In this document: piece by piece, positions 1-12,270 of the stretch
How the letters are laid out: each line of letters opens with the position of its first letter
Numbering within the stretch: position 1 is the first letter of the stretch
NCBI GenBank assembly: GCA_026874595.1
Contig: CM049314.1
Span: 10,534,729-10,598,728, forward strand
Source of the DNA: Sipunculus nudus
Taxonomy: Eukaryota; Annelida; Sipuncula; Golfingiida; Sipunculidae
Length of the DNA: 64,000 bases
Direction of reading: 5' to 3'
The notes under the pieces: model-generated
Told to the model about the DNA's origin: nothing
Databases searched by the model: none
What the model saw: only the letters and a program-made list of their open reading frames with translations
Made by a program: the position numbers and the translations under genes

Positions 1-2681
1 TTGCTGGTGACAATATGATAACCATATGTACCAAGTATTTGTGAGTAACAGTTCCCTACCCCTACCCAGTTCTCACCCTCCAGTCACAACAGATACACAA
101 AACTTGTGAAGAGTATGAAACCTGAAACTTTATTCTCCTGTTAAAACTTTAATTGAAACACTGAAAAACAAGAACCTCCATTCCAACATTCTACCAACTG
201 ATTCCTTTAACGTCTGTCTACCAACCTTACACAATAGGTCCTTGATCTTAAACATTAGTTCCCTGATCTTAAGGTGGCACTGCCCTCATGGCTGAGAATG
301 AAAGTAATTATAAGAATATAATATATTTTGCCCTCTTTAATTTAAGTTTTTAGGTCAGGTGCACTATGGTAATTGTATGTGGCTTGTAAAGTCTGTGTTC
401 AGCAGATCTGACAAAGTCTGTGGAAGTCCTATGTGTAAAAAATTCAAAGTTCAAGACCAAGTTCTTCAACTCAAAGGGTGCACTCTTTACACCAAAAAAG
501 TGAATAGACACATGTCTATCCCTTAAAATTCTAAATTTAAATCTACGAGAATGAAGAGGCCTAAAACACCAGTATTAGGAAAGGTGTAAAGTCAAGAGGA
601 GAATGTTGATTATGATATCGGTGAAATTTCGCCACAAATATCCAGATTTGTTCCTACACATATCTGTTATCTAGAATCCATAATCTACTTGATTATTACA
701 TACTGTCTGCTGTCCCGTGGTACCCAGGTCATGGTCACTAGACAGTCCAAAAAGACCTTAATCAGAGGAGTTCAGGGATTTCAGAGTTCTCTGTTTTGGC
801 AGTGATTGACCAATCATCCTGTCAGCCTGTTCTTTTGCTAACTTATTTGGTGCAATTTAGTCCAGACAGACCCTGTTTTTGCCTTAAACTCAAATCTGCC
901 TCATATAATAATTCATACACGATCAAATACCGAAGGATAAAAATAGACCCGGGATAAAGGAGATGTCAGCCGGAACAGATCCGCTATTGATGTCTGCTCT
1001 AGATTACATGCCGTAGATTCCAGTTTAAAGCATGTTCCTGGAGATTAAAGACTGGGTATGTTTTTAAATTTTCTAATAGACAAAGAGCACTTTGACTGGT
1101 CTGCCGGGACTGTGAATAAGAGGGAATTAAGTATTGAATACCCACGGGTAGCTGCCTAGTCTGCCAAGCCTGAAAATAACTTCCAGTGGTTTCAGGGAAT
1201 AACTAATTGGAAATTCATTGAGTTTGATGTAATTTGTTGTTCTTATTATCATGCCTGCTTGATTTTCCAGATGAGAACATCTTAGCTATAAATGTTTTCT
1301 ATTTGATGAAAGCCTACTGGTAGCTTATTAGAATTACCAAAGGGTGGAACTGTAGGCAGGAACTACTTTTGTGAATCCTTAATCCATCTACCAGGTTGAT
1401 GTTGTGTTTTCAGGCAACAAAGCACAACAGATCTCAAACAATTAAATTTTATTCAATACAGAAGATGAAACTTCACTTGAACTTAATTAAAGTTCACAGG
1501 GCTTTCAGGGATGTAGGGATAAGCATCTTTGATTCTCAAAATCTCCTTTGGACGCTTTGTTGTCCAAGCATCTGGTTGCACATGCAGATTTCTGGCTCTG
1601 CGACTGAGAGGATCAAAGCTGTCTCTTCTAGCTGTTACAGACCATTGTCACCTACCTCAAACAAAGCTGTCATTGGTGTAAACACTTTGCTCACAACTGA
1701 CATCCAACCCTTAGATTTTTCCCAAACAGATAATCATATAATGACAAGATGTATTATCATAATGATACAGTAATGAAGTTAAAACACCCAAAAATGATTA
1801 AGTTTTATGTAACGCTTCTGAAGTTGACAGAGATCCTTCCCTCTTTGGACGTTCCAAATTCCCTCATGACTCTCAAGAATTTTGGCTCGAGCATCCTGAA
1901 CTCTCCATTTTCCCTTCCTATTGAAAGCCTCAAGTCCATCTGACTAAGTAGATGAATGTCTGCTTCTCTGTAGAAAGTCACCAAACTGGGCTGCAGAAGT
2001 GACTGAACCATCACACTGAACCATGAACTACAACAAGATGGTCATAGCTCTCCTGAAATCACTGCAATGACAATCTGCTGTGTGACTTCTGTGTACATAG
2101 ATTTGGTAGGTGACTGTGTATATTGGGTTTATTGATGAATCTTCTGTCATATTCCAGAGACAGCTATTTGATGGACAAGTATTGAGGACACTGGCCAGGT
2201 ACATACCAGTGTTCCCCCGCTCTGTCCCTGATCATATTTGTATTTGCAAGAGTATACATTCTGATGTTCAGGGATTATAGGTATTGTAATCATTTCCCCA
2301 CAATGCACTAGGGGCTTCTAAATACATCAGTATTATAGGTATATATTTAATAGAGATCATAGATATAGACCAGTAATATTTGCCTTGTATGTTCTTTTTT
2401 TTTCTGCCAATATTACTTAATCCAATATATTTTAAATTATTTTTAAGAAATGCATTGTCTACTTCAAAGTTCCACAGTTCACAAATTTAACATAGCTTAA
2501 GTCTTTAAGAATTTATTTTTTTGGCTCCTCTGTGAAAAACCTCCATCTTGTTATTTTTGTAATTAACACCACATCTGATACCTTTCTGTTATAGCAAACA
2601 AAATAAAAACATGGGAATATGGGTGCCCCATTCAGGGAACTTAGGTACTGAGGAAGATTAATTGATTAATATTTTCATTAT
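1..2681. other. AT-rich unique DNA, no gene seen
   Basis: No exon, RNA gene or tandem repeat that I can support. Open frames here are short, lack recognisable domains and overlap on both strands, as expected of AT-rich non-coding DNA. Confidence 0.6.
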
Positions 2682-2997
2682 TATGCCCCCGCCACAAAGT
2701 GGCCGGGGCATATAGTTTTACCCATTTCTATCATTCTGTCATTCCAAAATCAAACAGTTTTACAGACTTTTTTTCGCAGTGCCTGCAGATATTGGCCTGA
2801 TTTTTAGTGTGTGGGCAGATAATGACCAGTTACAGATCGAGTTCGCGTTTCGTCACCATTGACCTACTTTTGATTGTTTTACGGCTCCTAAACATAGAAA
2901 ATTTCATGAAAAATATAAATTTTCATGACAAATGAAAATGTACAGCCTTTTTAGCCCTCAGCTCATAGGCTGATGGGCTATTGTCGTCATCCAAGCT

Positions 2998-3069
2998 GTC
3001 CGTCTGTCGTCCGTCTTGCCGTCAGTCTGTCCGTCCGTCTGTATGTCCTTCTGACATCCGTCCGTCCGC
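2998..3069 (+). repeat. Degenerate (GTCC)n-type microsatellite
   Basis: An imperfect GTCC/GTCT tract inside the family A element, just before the central tandem monomers. The same position and motif recur in the other A and B elements of this window, as in pearl and HINE elements. Confidence 0.8.
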
Positions 3070-3088
3070 GTCTATTAACTTTTACCTT

Positions 3089-3915
3089 GTGAGCAGGATT
3101 TCTCTAAAAGATTTCACCGTTGGAATTTTATTTCATCATTGAAGATGTATATTGATAAAATCTCAGTCAAGTTCGAAGATGGGTAACCTTGACCCATTTT
3201 TCTACATTTTAGAACTGATCATAGAAAAACACTCAGAATCTTATATCTCAGGAACCATTGTGTGGATTTTCACGAAACTGACTATGATCATTGGGACTGA
3301 TAGTCTGTACGTGCTGCACAATTTTGGTGGCGCCACCTGCAATTTCTAATTTTTTAATCAATTTTTATCGGATTTTTCAATTTTGGCCTTGTGAGCGGGA
3401 TATCTCTAAAAGGATTCACCGTTGGAATTTTATTTCATCAGTGAAGATGTATATCAACAAAATCTTGGTCAAGTGCAAAGATGGGTGACCTTGACCTATT
3501 TTTCTTTGTTTTAGAGCTGATTATACAAAAACACTCAGAAGCTTATATCTCAGGAACCATTGTGTGGATTTTCACAAAACTTACTATGATCATTTGGAAT
3601 GATGGTCTGTGCGTGCTGCACAATTTTGGTGGCACCACCTACAATTTCTGATTTTTTAATGATTTTTTATCAGATTTTTCAATTTTGGCCTTTTGTGCAG
3701 GATATCTCCAAAATTATTCAACACAGGAACTTCATTTCTACAGTGCAAATGCATGACATTTACAAAATTTTGGTCAAGTTCAAAGATGGGTGATCATGAC
3801 CTACTTTTCAAGGTCACAGAACTTAGTATAGAAAAAAAACTTAGGAGCTTATTTCTCAGGAAGCATTTGGTGGATTGTTATGAAACATGGTACATACCTC
3901 TCCAATTAAATTAAT
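3089..3915 (+). repeat. Central tandem monomers of element A (about 302 bp)
   Basis: Three successive monomers begin at the GTGAGC/GTGCAG landmarks at 3089, 3391 and about 3694, so the period is about 302 bp; the third is divergent and incomplete. The first carries the exact palindrome GGTGGCGCCACC at 3326-3337, and the second has a one-base variant at about 3628-3639. A phrase close to TATCTCAGGAACCATT lies about 75 bp upstream of each palindrome. Confidence 0.8.
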
Positions 3916-4339
3916 AAATGATTATCAGCTTTTGCTAATATTCTAGTTTTGCAATGCAATGCTTACAGATACTAGCCTTATATTTGGTCTGTTGGCGAAT
4001 AATGACCACTTACAGATCTGATCATTAAGTTCGCGTTTCGTCCCAGTTGACTTATTTTTGTCCATATGACAGATCCTGAACATTGAAAATTTCATGAAAG
4101 ACAGAAATTTTTATGAAAATGCATGTATGGACCTTTTTTCACAATGCCTGCAGATACTGGCCTGATTTTTGGTGTGTTGCTTGATAATGACCCGTTACAG
4201 ATCGAGTTTGCATTTTGCCCTTGTTGACCTACTTTTGACCATATGACACCTCCTGAACTTAAACATTTTTTTCCAAAATTTAACAAATGTTTCTAATTTG
4301 CCCCAGGCGGGGGCATTCGTGTTGTTCTGACACATCTAG

Positions 4340-5289
4340 TTCTTTAAATTATGGTCCCTCTCATTGTAAATTCTCATCTTGAATAAGCTTTATCAGGCAT
4401 TGTCAGATATAGGGCTGGCAAGACTTGTCTACATATCAATATGAAAAAATCATTGGAATTATTGATGGCTCCTGCAGGGTTTGATCAGCTAGTGTTAAGA
4501 AGGGTACCATTATTGGATATTATTAGACTGAGCAGTTTTCAGGGTTATTTGTCAAGTTTTCTGTCTTCTAGTGCATTCTCAACCATGAGCTTAGTATTCC
4601 TTGTTTATGATAATTATTCCTCCCAATTGCAGGAATTTTAATCATTTCTAAATGACAGCATGGCAGTATTGTCAACAATTCATCTATTAAAAGTTTGAAA
4701 ACAATCTTTTTGACATTAACTGATGTTAACAACTTAATTTTTGCTAAATTGTAAGTCAATCTAGTGAGTGCTTTTAGTTGAAAGGGTATCTGACAGACTT
4801 GACAGTTTTAAAAGAATCTTCAGATTTTTAGAATTGGCTCAGACTCTCAAAAACTTTATAGATTTTTATTCCAGTCAATGATATTCCTTGTATCCTGTGT
4901 ATCCTTCATATAAAACTCATGTTTCTTTTGTCCTCTGATCTATGCACTATAAAATAATAAAAAATCCTGTCTTTTTAACCTACCTGGTCTTGTTTCCTGT
5001 TTTGTCTGTGTGCACCCATTCCAGTTATTTTCCCTGCATGTGAGTGTTTCCATAAGCTTCTTATATTTTTCTTATCAGTGTTTCTGATATGTTATTCAGA
5101 CCTGTCTAGTCTCATTAACTCTGGGTTTGTCAGATGCCCATGATATTTTGTCATTCTTAAAATATTTCTTGCAGCATCCTCCCTCCTGCATCTTTCTTAT
5201 GACTTTAAATCCAGCTTTTCTAAATCTGCAGAGATTTGTCCAAAGACTCCACACTGATATAAATTGTCTTCAGTTTTCTTCCTCCGTTA
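4340..5289. other. AT-rich unique DNA, no gene seen
   Basis: Between element A and the minisatellite cluster. Short open frames only and no recognisable motif. Confidence 0.55.
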
Positions 5290-5348
5290 TGAAAATGGAA
5301 TCGTTGAATGTAATCCTGAATTTAACAATCCCTTCCTTTGTTATGGAA

Positions 5349-5765
5349 ATGGACTACTTAATGTGATCTATTAATTATTCTATCTACTGAACAGAGGAAT
5401 GTCCTTTCTGTGAAATGGACTACTTAATGTGATCTATTAATTATTCTATCTACTGAACAGAGGAATGTCCTTTCTGTGAAATGGACTACTTAATGTGATC
5501 TATTAATTATTCTATCTACTGAACAGAGGAATGTCCTTTCTGTGAAATGGACTACTTAATGTGATCTATTAATTATTCTATCTACTGAACAGAGGAATGT
5601 CCTTTCTGTGAAATGGACTACTTAATGTGATCTATTAATTATTCTGTCTACTGAACAGAGGAATGTCCTTTCTGTGAAATGGACTACTTAATGTGATCTA
5701 TTAATTATTCTATCTACTGAACAGAGGAATGTCCTTTCTGTGAAATGGACTACTTAATGTAATCT
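5349..5765 (+). repeat. 66-bp minisatellite, six full copies plus a partial
   Basis: Unit starts (ATGGACTACTTAATG) fall at 5349, 5415, 5481, 5547, 5613, 5679 and 5745, exactly 66 bp apart. The copies are almost identical, with one A-to-G change near 5645, which indicates recent expansion. A diverged ancestral-looking copy precedes the array at about 5288-5348. Confidence 0.95.
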
Positions 5766-5807
5766 AATGTTATATATTCAGTAGCAGTAAGGTCCTTTCT
5801 GTGTTCT

Positions 5808-5979
5808 GGAAACAGACTACTGAATTGAACTATAGTCCTTCCTCTATAGTGGAAACAGACTACTGAATTGAACTATAGTCCTTCCTCTATAGTGGAAACA
5901 GACTACTGAATTGAACTATAGTCCTTCCTCTATAGTGGAAACAGACTACTGTATTGAACTATAGTCCTTCCTCTATAGT
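5808..5979 (+). repeat. 43-bp minisatellite, four copies
   Basis: Units start with GGAAACAGACTACTG at 5808, 5851, 5894 and 5937, and the next position (5980) is diverged. The unit aligns with part of the neighbouring 66-bp unit (GTCCTTYCT, then AAAYRGACTACTKAAT), so the two arrays look like products of one ancestral sequence. Confidence 0.92.
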
Positions 5980-6108
5980 AGAAATGGACTTCTGAATGTG
6001 GTCTAACAGTTAGAATACCTGATGCAATTAGGTCCTATTTGAAAAAGGTTTCTTCCTCTCTTTAGAAACAAGCTACTGACTAGGTGTCAGTTATAATCAC
6101 CACTTAAT

Positions 6109-8214
6109 TAGTGTTGCTCCTAGAGTGCGGCATTGCGGTAATGCTGCATTTTTTTTGGCCTTGTCCCTTTGTTTTTAGGCAGGCGCGCCCATGTGGACGC
6201 ACTATTTCTACATGCGTCCCCTAAAAGTTTAAATAATGTGACCCTTACACGAACGTAGTTATATGAGAATTTAAACGTATCAGGTCTACATTTAACAAAA
6301 CAAATCTATCCCTTCAGAAAGATTTGTGGGAATCCTCCGGTAGGGATCTCTGATAAAACCATATATGCAGGATTACATGATACACATACTGTAAAACTGG
6401 TTCAATGGTAACACCATCGATGTCTAGAATGCATCACCTCAGGGTTGGTCAATTCACATGGAGGGGTTGCACATATTCTGACAAAGATCAATGTTCTAGT
6501 GGTCAGAATAAAGCTGCAAGCGAGCATCCAGTGTTCGACGGGATGTTGTTTAGCCTACATAATCTCACATCAAGATGCATTTTAATCATTTATAAAAGAA
6601 TATGAAAAAGCAGATATTTTTTTTTGATTAAATGAAGTTAAGAATGTGCGCCCACGGTCGACATGATCAATCTTTATGACATTTCTCCCTAAGTTAATCT
6701 GCGAAGCACGGTAGGTAACTCGCCTCCCCGACATTTCGAATGTTTGCGTGTCATGATGTCAAGCAGTTCTAAGCAGTGCTTAACAGTTTAGAATTATACT
6801 AGGTCGATCATAAATTACATTATTATGCCTTAGATGACATTGTTACAATTGCTAAGACGATTATTTCGCTCAAAGCAACTCCGTTCAGGTTTCCGACAAT
6901 CTCAAACTACCGGTACTTAAATTGTCTGTCGTGACACTGTTTCACGGCAGACCAGCCAACCGACATTTGCTCTCATTTTTATTTGCATATTTTTATTCCA
7001 GGCCGAACTTTTAATTTGAATCATAGACATAAGACTATCATTTGAATAGGATTTCCCATTGTAATATTCAAGCCTCATGGACACGTGGCCTTTTGTTGCC
7101 CGGTATGTAAAGAAGCCCGAGCTCAGGAATATACTTCGCCGAGATTGCGATGTTTCTCCTGACTGAATGACTCAATCTCGCGGTATAATTGATATGAAAA
7201 TTTCATTACTTAGAAGAACCCAACTGTTTCGTTGCTGGTTGTTTTACATTTTCTCTGACCAGTAATATGGATGTTTAATCATTTGTTACTGGTCCAACAT
7301 GTAGGTAAAGCTGCTGCCGACAGCATATTTTCCCGGTTAAGCTGACATCGTTTACAGGGCTACGTGTGCGTATAGGCTAACACAGAAATTTCAGAAACCA
7401 GGAATATACTGACAGAAACATTCAGTTTCTGTTATAAATAGTTCGAGTTCGAATGTTTTATTTTTTAAAAGAAATTATGATCTCTGGTCTTTTGATACTT
7501 GCCTAAGAATTATAAAAATGCAGCATCGGCCGCAAAAATTCTCCTGTCTGACATGTAGGCCTAACATCGTTGCAAAGCACCGCCAGCGCAATAATGACAC
7601 GGTTTAAGTTTTATTGGGAACAGGAATTTAGACATTTATTCCTTTAATACTTTCATACAAACAGTTATGTAATATGTGACGGCGGCAGCAAAATTTAACA
7701 GACTTGCATCGTACCACGGCCACTTACGCTAGCAGAGCCGACTTTCTGAATAATCTATCCTTATAAATTTATCGACAGTGAATAAACCCTTGTCTAAATG
7801 TGCATGTCCTTATCCGTATTGAGTTGTTCACAGCAATAAGTTTCGATACTTATTTGTCACTTTGAATGGCACAAGTTGTTGCATGATTCCTCAATTAGCG
7901 ATGAACATGATTGTATGTCACCGGTTTGCCATCTGTACATCGATGTACCGGAATGGTTGATACTGAGACTTGGATTCTTTTGCCTTCAGTTTTATGATGA
8001 CTAGAAAGTGATGACATGTAAAACAAGTAAAACTTTAAAAATATTTTTTATTCATTACCAAATGACCAAAACATACTTCTTTCACATTACATAGATTTTT
8101 TAAGATTATATTTTGCTTCGAAGACTGTTTCCCCACCTAATTTTGGTTTGTCCCCCAGAAATTACACTAAGGGGCCTGATGTCCCTTTGCTTTTCATGCC
8201 TAGGAGCAACACTG
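6109..8214. mobile_element. 2.1 kb non-autonomous DNA transposon with 14-bp inverted ends
   Basis: AGTGTTGCTCCTAG at 6110-6123 is matched perfectly and in inverse by CTAGGAGCAACACT at 8200-8213. CTTAAT occurs directly outside both ends (6103-6108 and 8215-8220), which looks like a target-site duplication. The termini resemble hAT ends, but hAT elements normally make 8-bp duplications, so the superfamily is uncertain. I find no transposase frame. The interior is visibly richer in CG dinucleotides than its surroundings. Confidence 0.6.
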
Positions 8215-8316
8215 CTTAATGAATCAAAGGTCATTTCTAATAACCATGATTGATAAATTCTACATTGCTCATTAACATTGATTAATATAAATGATATCAG
8301 TCAACTACTTCTTTGG

Positions 8317-8339
8317 GAGATAACAGTCACTGTTATCTC
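8317..8339. repeat. Short perfect inverted repeat (10-bp arms)
   Basis: GAGATAACAG and CTGTTATCTC flank a 3-base centre. No poly-T tail or partner gene makes it a terminator, so it is noted as structure only. Confidence 0.6.
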
Positions 8340-9640
8340 ATAATTATAAACTTATCACTAGGACTCGGATCAGTTGTTATCTAACATTTCTGCTCATTCT
8401 CAGAAAAGATCCGTTTCTGTATTTAGTTTCAGAAGTTCAGTTAAAAACGGCCAAGGTTATTTCAAGTGAAAATTTCCATTGCAAGCTCAGTAATGAAATC
8501 TAAATAGTTTTCATTTGGTGTTTTCATTTGAAGCTCTTAAATGTCATACAACATTGCAGATCTCAGGCTTAGTGAACTGATGTATTAGTAGTAACAGTTT
8601 GAACTCTGTGTCTCAGGTCTCAGAAGCCAAGACATGAAATAAGAAATGATTGCAGTTTCAATGCTCAGTACCTTGATGACTCTTTGATACTTGTATTAGG
8701 TGGTACAGCCTATTAGTCTTTTTTTCAATGTGTTTAGATCTATAGATGAGAAAATATGAGGCTTTTTGTGTAGACTAACTTTATTATTTGCACACTGTAG
8801 TTATAGAAATTAGGGCTGTAACAATGCATTAAATAATCGAAGCCAGTCATTTAACGATAATCAAATTGGGCATGAAATAATTGATAAATTTCAAATATTG
8901 CATTTTCATTCATTTTCGTACCTATTCAGTCTCTAGCTCTTACTGAGGAACAGATAAACGGCATACATGATGAAGTAGCACTGTTATTTAAATACAGTCA
9001 CCTTGTATCCTTCAAAAGATGTTAGCACAATAATGGATGAGAAGATTTAAATATTACTTGTCATGCATATATTCTCAGATATTTATAAATCTGGCAGCAT
9101 CATATGAGATGAAAACTTAAAGTAGATATGTCTCTGACAGAATATTGTGACTGTATACAATAATTGAATCAAGAAGCTACTCCACTGGAAATAATTGATA
9201 ATCGTGGACCCCTTAGAAATGCATGTCCTTTGATTAATAATTGAGGGAATCCCTTGGAATTCTCTCAATGACATCTGTTTTTATCAGTTATCATGGTATG
9301 TGAGTTTCACCGTGAGGCTGTACTATTTATGAAATAAAGGCTACATTTGATAGCCTTTAACTTGAGTTTGAAGAAACACGCTTTCTAAAGCTTGAAGCCT
9401 GCTTCGCCAAGTGTTGTGCCATCTGCTGAAAGCACTCCAAGCTGAGAAAGCTTGTGTGCAAATAATAAAGTTTGTTTACTCAAAAAGGCATTAGTTTTCC
9501 TCATATTTTTTTTTTACTTGGAAGTTATATACTAGTGACAAGTGATATTTTTATATTTCAAAAGTTCACTTCTGAAGTAAAAATAAAGGATTATAATAAA
9601 GTCTATAGAGACTGGAGGAAAAATATGGGACGTTGGAAAT
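8340..9640. other. Unique AT-rich DNA, no gene seen
   Basis: No tandem repeat or coding signal. The only recognisable piece is a possible hAT terminus at 8811-8890, listed separately. Confidence 0.5.
8811..8890 (+). mobile_element. Possible hAT-type terminal fragment
   Basis: It begins TAGGGCTGTAACAATGC followed by TTAAATAATCGA. A TAGGGCTG-type start is common at hAT element ends in animals. I cannot find a matching opposite end, so this would be a relic. Recognition is from general familiarity only. Confidence 0.3.
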
Positions 9641-10250
9641 AAGGCCAAGTATCAGATTGGTTTTCTTCTCAGACGGTTTTACACAAATTTGGGTAAGAAA
9701 AACTGGAAACGTTAAACTCTCCAGTGTGTACCTGTCCCAGATGAGACGGCGATAACATGATTGGCGAGTGACAAATCGCAGCATCAGAGATGGGGACAGC
9801 TATCATCTGTTTTGGCAGAGTAGCTGCCATGTGGACGAGGTGGCGGGGTTTGTCCGACTGATCAGATGGGACGCCAGCCGTTGATGCATTGGCAGAAGTG
9901 AAAGTATGGCGTGAAGGCAGGTCCCATATTCGGATGCCCTCGGGTAGGGGCAGATGAATAGGTCTGTCAGCAGCTGCATTCACAGCATTCTCGCTAGCCG
10001 TTGCCCCTTGTGAAGGTCCCTGTCAGGCACAGCCTGTAATTTGATGTCTGGGATTAAAATGGTTTTCACACAAGTTTGGTCCGGGTGATGGAAGGATTGC
10101 TCCACTGTCTGGGAGGAGGAGAGCATAACGGATGTCCCACAAGCTTCACATATTGAGCATAAAATTGCGCACTCTGTTCTGTGATTAATCATTCTGTCGC
10201 TGTGAATGCTTCCTGTAAACCCCTTCACTCTCAATGCTGGCTAACTGTGA
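9640..10250. other. GC-richer unique block, candidate regulatory element
   Basis: About 600 bp clearly richer in G+C and more complex than its AT-rich flanks, without tandem structure. Two minus-strand open frames cross it, but they overlap each other and have no domain, signal peptide or splice context. A non-coding enhancer or conserved element is the likelier reading, and conservation cannot be seen from one sequence. Confidence 0.25.
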
Positions 10251-11040
10251 AACATCACTGCTCTGTAAATATGTTTAAATCTCTCATTTAGATTCTTTTC
10301 ATTTTGTCTGACGTGTACCTTGGCCTTCTGTCCCGTTATATCAGTGCATCACTCTGGTGTTAAGTAAAATGCTGGGTTATTTGCACAAGCTCATTACAAC
10401 CCCATTTCACATATGGCATGATGCTTGAGTGACATCAGAAGCTTAAAAAAAAAAGCAAAGTGTCAAGCCATTGATCACGGTTATTTGTCAGTGTCATTAT
10501 TGTTATTACACCCATCAAGTTTAGGCACCACAGGGGTCAAGTGAACTTTTTATCATGTGTAATTCATCTTTTTTCTTGTTAATAATAATATTCTCTAATT
10601 TGTTTTATTTGTTTTAAGCTGTTAATGTCAGCTGCAGTTCACAATTTCACGTTTGGGGATTTCTTGTTTTGTGTGTATACAGGACATGTCTTGATGCTCA
10701 AGGTGACTCGGTTTGTCAAACTCAAGTCTAGATTAAATAAAATGTCTTATTACTTTTAAAATTAATTTTGATGGAGGTACAGGAGCTGTAATGATGCGTG
10801 GGGTGTAGTAGATTATTAATCTCAGGCTAAATTGTAATTTATTCAAATGTGCATGTAATATATGGGACAAACCCTCTAAACCTTTATAATTCACATAAAA
10901 CCATTTTAAAAGGGGGAATACATTTGGAAGAACAGTAAGGTATATAACAGTGTTACATATTATACTTTTTGTTTCAAGGTGTATTAATTCTGTTATAAAT
11001 CAAAAGTTCATTTTCATTCATATCAACTTGTATCCGCTCC
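10251..11040. other. AT-rich DNA, nothing supported
   Basis: No repeat or coding signal apart from short A and T runs. Confidence 0.5.
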
Positions 11041-11424
11041 TGTTAGATACACTTGTATACTCATATACTCTCCTGTCAGATGCACTATATAACCCCATGT
11101 CAAATGCACTATGTACTCATATACTCTCCTGTCATATGCACCAATGTACTCTCCTGTCAGATGGTGCATGCATGTTTTCTATGTGTTGCTCCTGGATACC
11201 ATGTAGAACAGACAAAAATCGCTACATGCAGTGATTCGTTTGCCAGATACGCATCGCCCATGCCTGATCTGTGCATATGGAATCTCGCCTTATTTATTCA
11301 GTCAATATCAATTTTGCCCACATTATGCATTCCGCATTCTGTATATAATAAGGAATCTAAGCTTTGTCTATTTTAAGATGTAGGCATCAGATAGGATAAA
11401 GAGGCATCTGTTCTGATAAGAATA
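11041..11424 (+). repeat. Degenerate flank of the 45-bp minisatellite
   Basis: ACTCTCCTGTCAGATG-like phrases recur irregularly between 11060 and 11170, and a partial 45-bp unit starts at 11377. Similar CTCTCCTGTCAG phrases return after the array, so the array seems to have expanded inside an older, simpler repeat. Confidence 0.6.
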
Positions 11425-12098
11425 GATGTTGGCATCTGTTTGCATAAAGAGACCCTCCCACTTGAATCAGATGTAGGCATCTGTTTGCATAAAGAGACCC
11501 TCCCACCTGACTCAGATGTAGGCATGTGCTAGCATAAAGTGACCCCCCACCTGACTCAGATGTAGGCATCTGTTAGCATAAAGAGACCCTCCCACCTGAC
11601 TCAGATGTGGGCATTTGTTAGCATAAAGAGACCCTCCCACCTGACTCAGATGTAGGCATCTGTTAGCATAAAGAGACCCTCCCACCTGACTCAGATGTAG
11701 GCATCTGTTAGTATAAAGAGACCCTCCCACCTGACTCAGATGTAGGCATCTGTTAGCATAAAGAGACCCTCCCACCTGACTCAGATGTAGGCATCTGTTA
11801 GCATAAAGAGACCCTCCCACCTGACTCAGATGTAGGCATCTGTTAGCATAAAGAGACCCTCCCACTTGAATCAGATGTAGGCATCTGTTTGCATAAAGAT
11901 ACCCTCCCACCTGACTCAGATGTAGGCATCTGTTAGTATAAAGAGACCCTCCCACCTGACTCAGATGTAGGCATCTGTTAGCATAAAGAGACCCTCCCAC
12001 CTGACTCAGATGTAGGCATCTGTTAGCATAAAGAGACCCTCCCACCTGACTCAGATGTAGGCATCTGTTAGCATAAAGAGACCCTCCCACCTGACTCA
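11425..12098 (+). repeat. 45-bp minisatellite, 15 units
   Basis: GATGTAGGCATCTG recurs at 11425, 11470, 11515, 11559, 11604 and then every 45 bp to 12054. All units are 45 bp except the third (11515-11558), which is 44 bp. Most units carry TGACTCA directly followed by CAGATG, TAGG and CATCTG. The period is divisible by three, so the minus strand stays open for 192 codons (12090-11512) with a 15-residue repeat containing SQVGGSLYANRCLHL. The 44-bp unit shifts that frame. I read the frame as a by-product of the period, not a gene. Confidence 0.95.
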
Positions 12099-12270
12099 GA
12101 TGAAGTCATCTGTTACTCTCATGTCAGATTTGGGATCTGTGAAGGTACTCTCCTCACAGATGTAGCAGACGGTTATTAAAGTACTCTCCTGTCAGTCTTG
12201 GGTGTATATATCCCCATTCAGTGTTGTTACTCTCCTGACATAGATTTGGTACTCTCTCATTAAATGTCTG
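12099..12270 (+). repeat. Degenerate right flank of the 45-bp minisatellite
   Basis: Loose repetitions of ACTCTCCTGTCAGAT-like phrases, resembling those left of the array. Confidence 0.5.

Larger units (their letters stand above)
2682..4339 (+). mobile_element. Family A HINE/pearl-like non-autonomous element, complete
   Basis: The 5' end folds into a 14-bp stem (2682-2695 with 2699-2712, one mismatch, AAA loop). Its first bases ATGCCCCCGCC (2683-2693) recur as the exact reverse complement GGCGGGGGCAT at 4306-4316, close to the 3' end. There TGCCCC/GGGGCA (4299-4315) forms a hairpin, and the element ends in CTAG at 4336-4339, followed by TT. Inside are about 180-bp flanking units, a GTCC-type microsatellite and about 302-bp central monomers. 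An internal hairpin-bearing segment begins near 2957 (AGCCCTCAGC with GCTGATGGGCT). An asymmetric terminal inverted repeat, 3' hairpin and no coding capacity fit Helentron-associated interspersed elements. It is non-coding and must have moved with help in trans. The class is inferred; the ends are seen directly. Confidence 0.75.

Noticed and set aside
9669-10234. Two adjacent minus-strand frames (104 and 84 codons) as a gene
   Set aside because: They overlap in different frames, with no domains and no consistent splice sites joining them.
11512-12090. 192-codon minus-strand frame with a 15-residue repeat, as a repetitive protein gene
   Set aside because: The frame is open only because a 45-bp unit is a multiple of three. 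A 44-bp unit breaks it, and there is no signal peptide, splice context or non-repeat domain.
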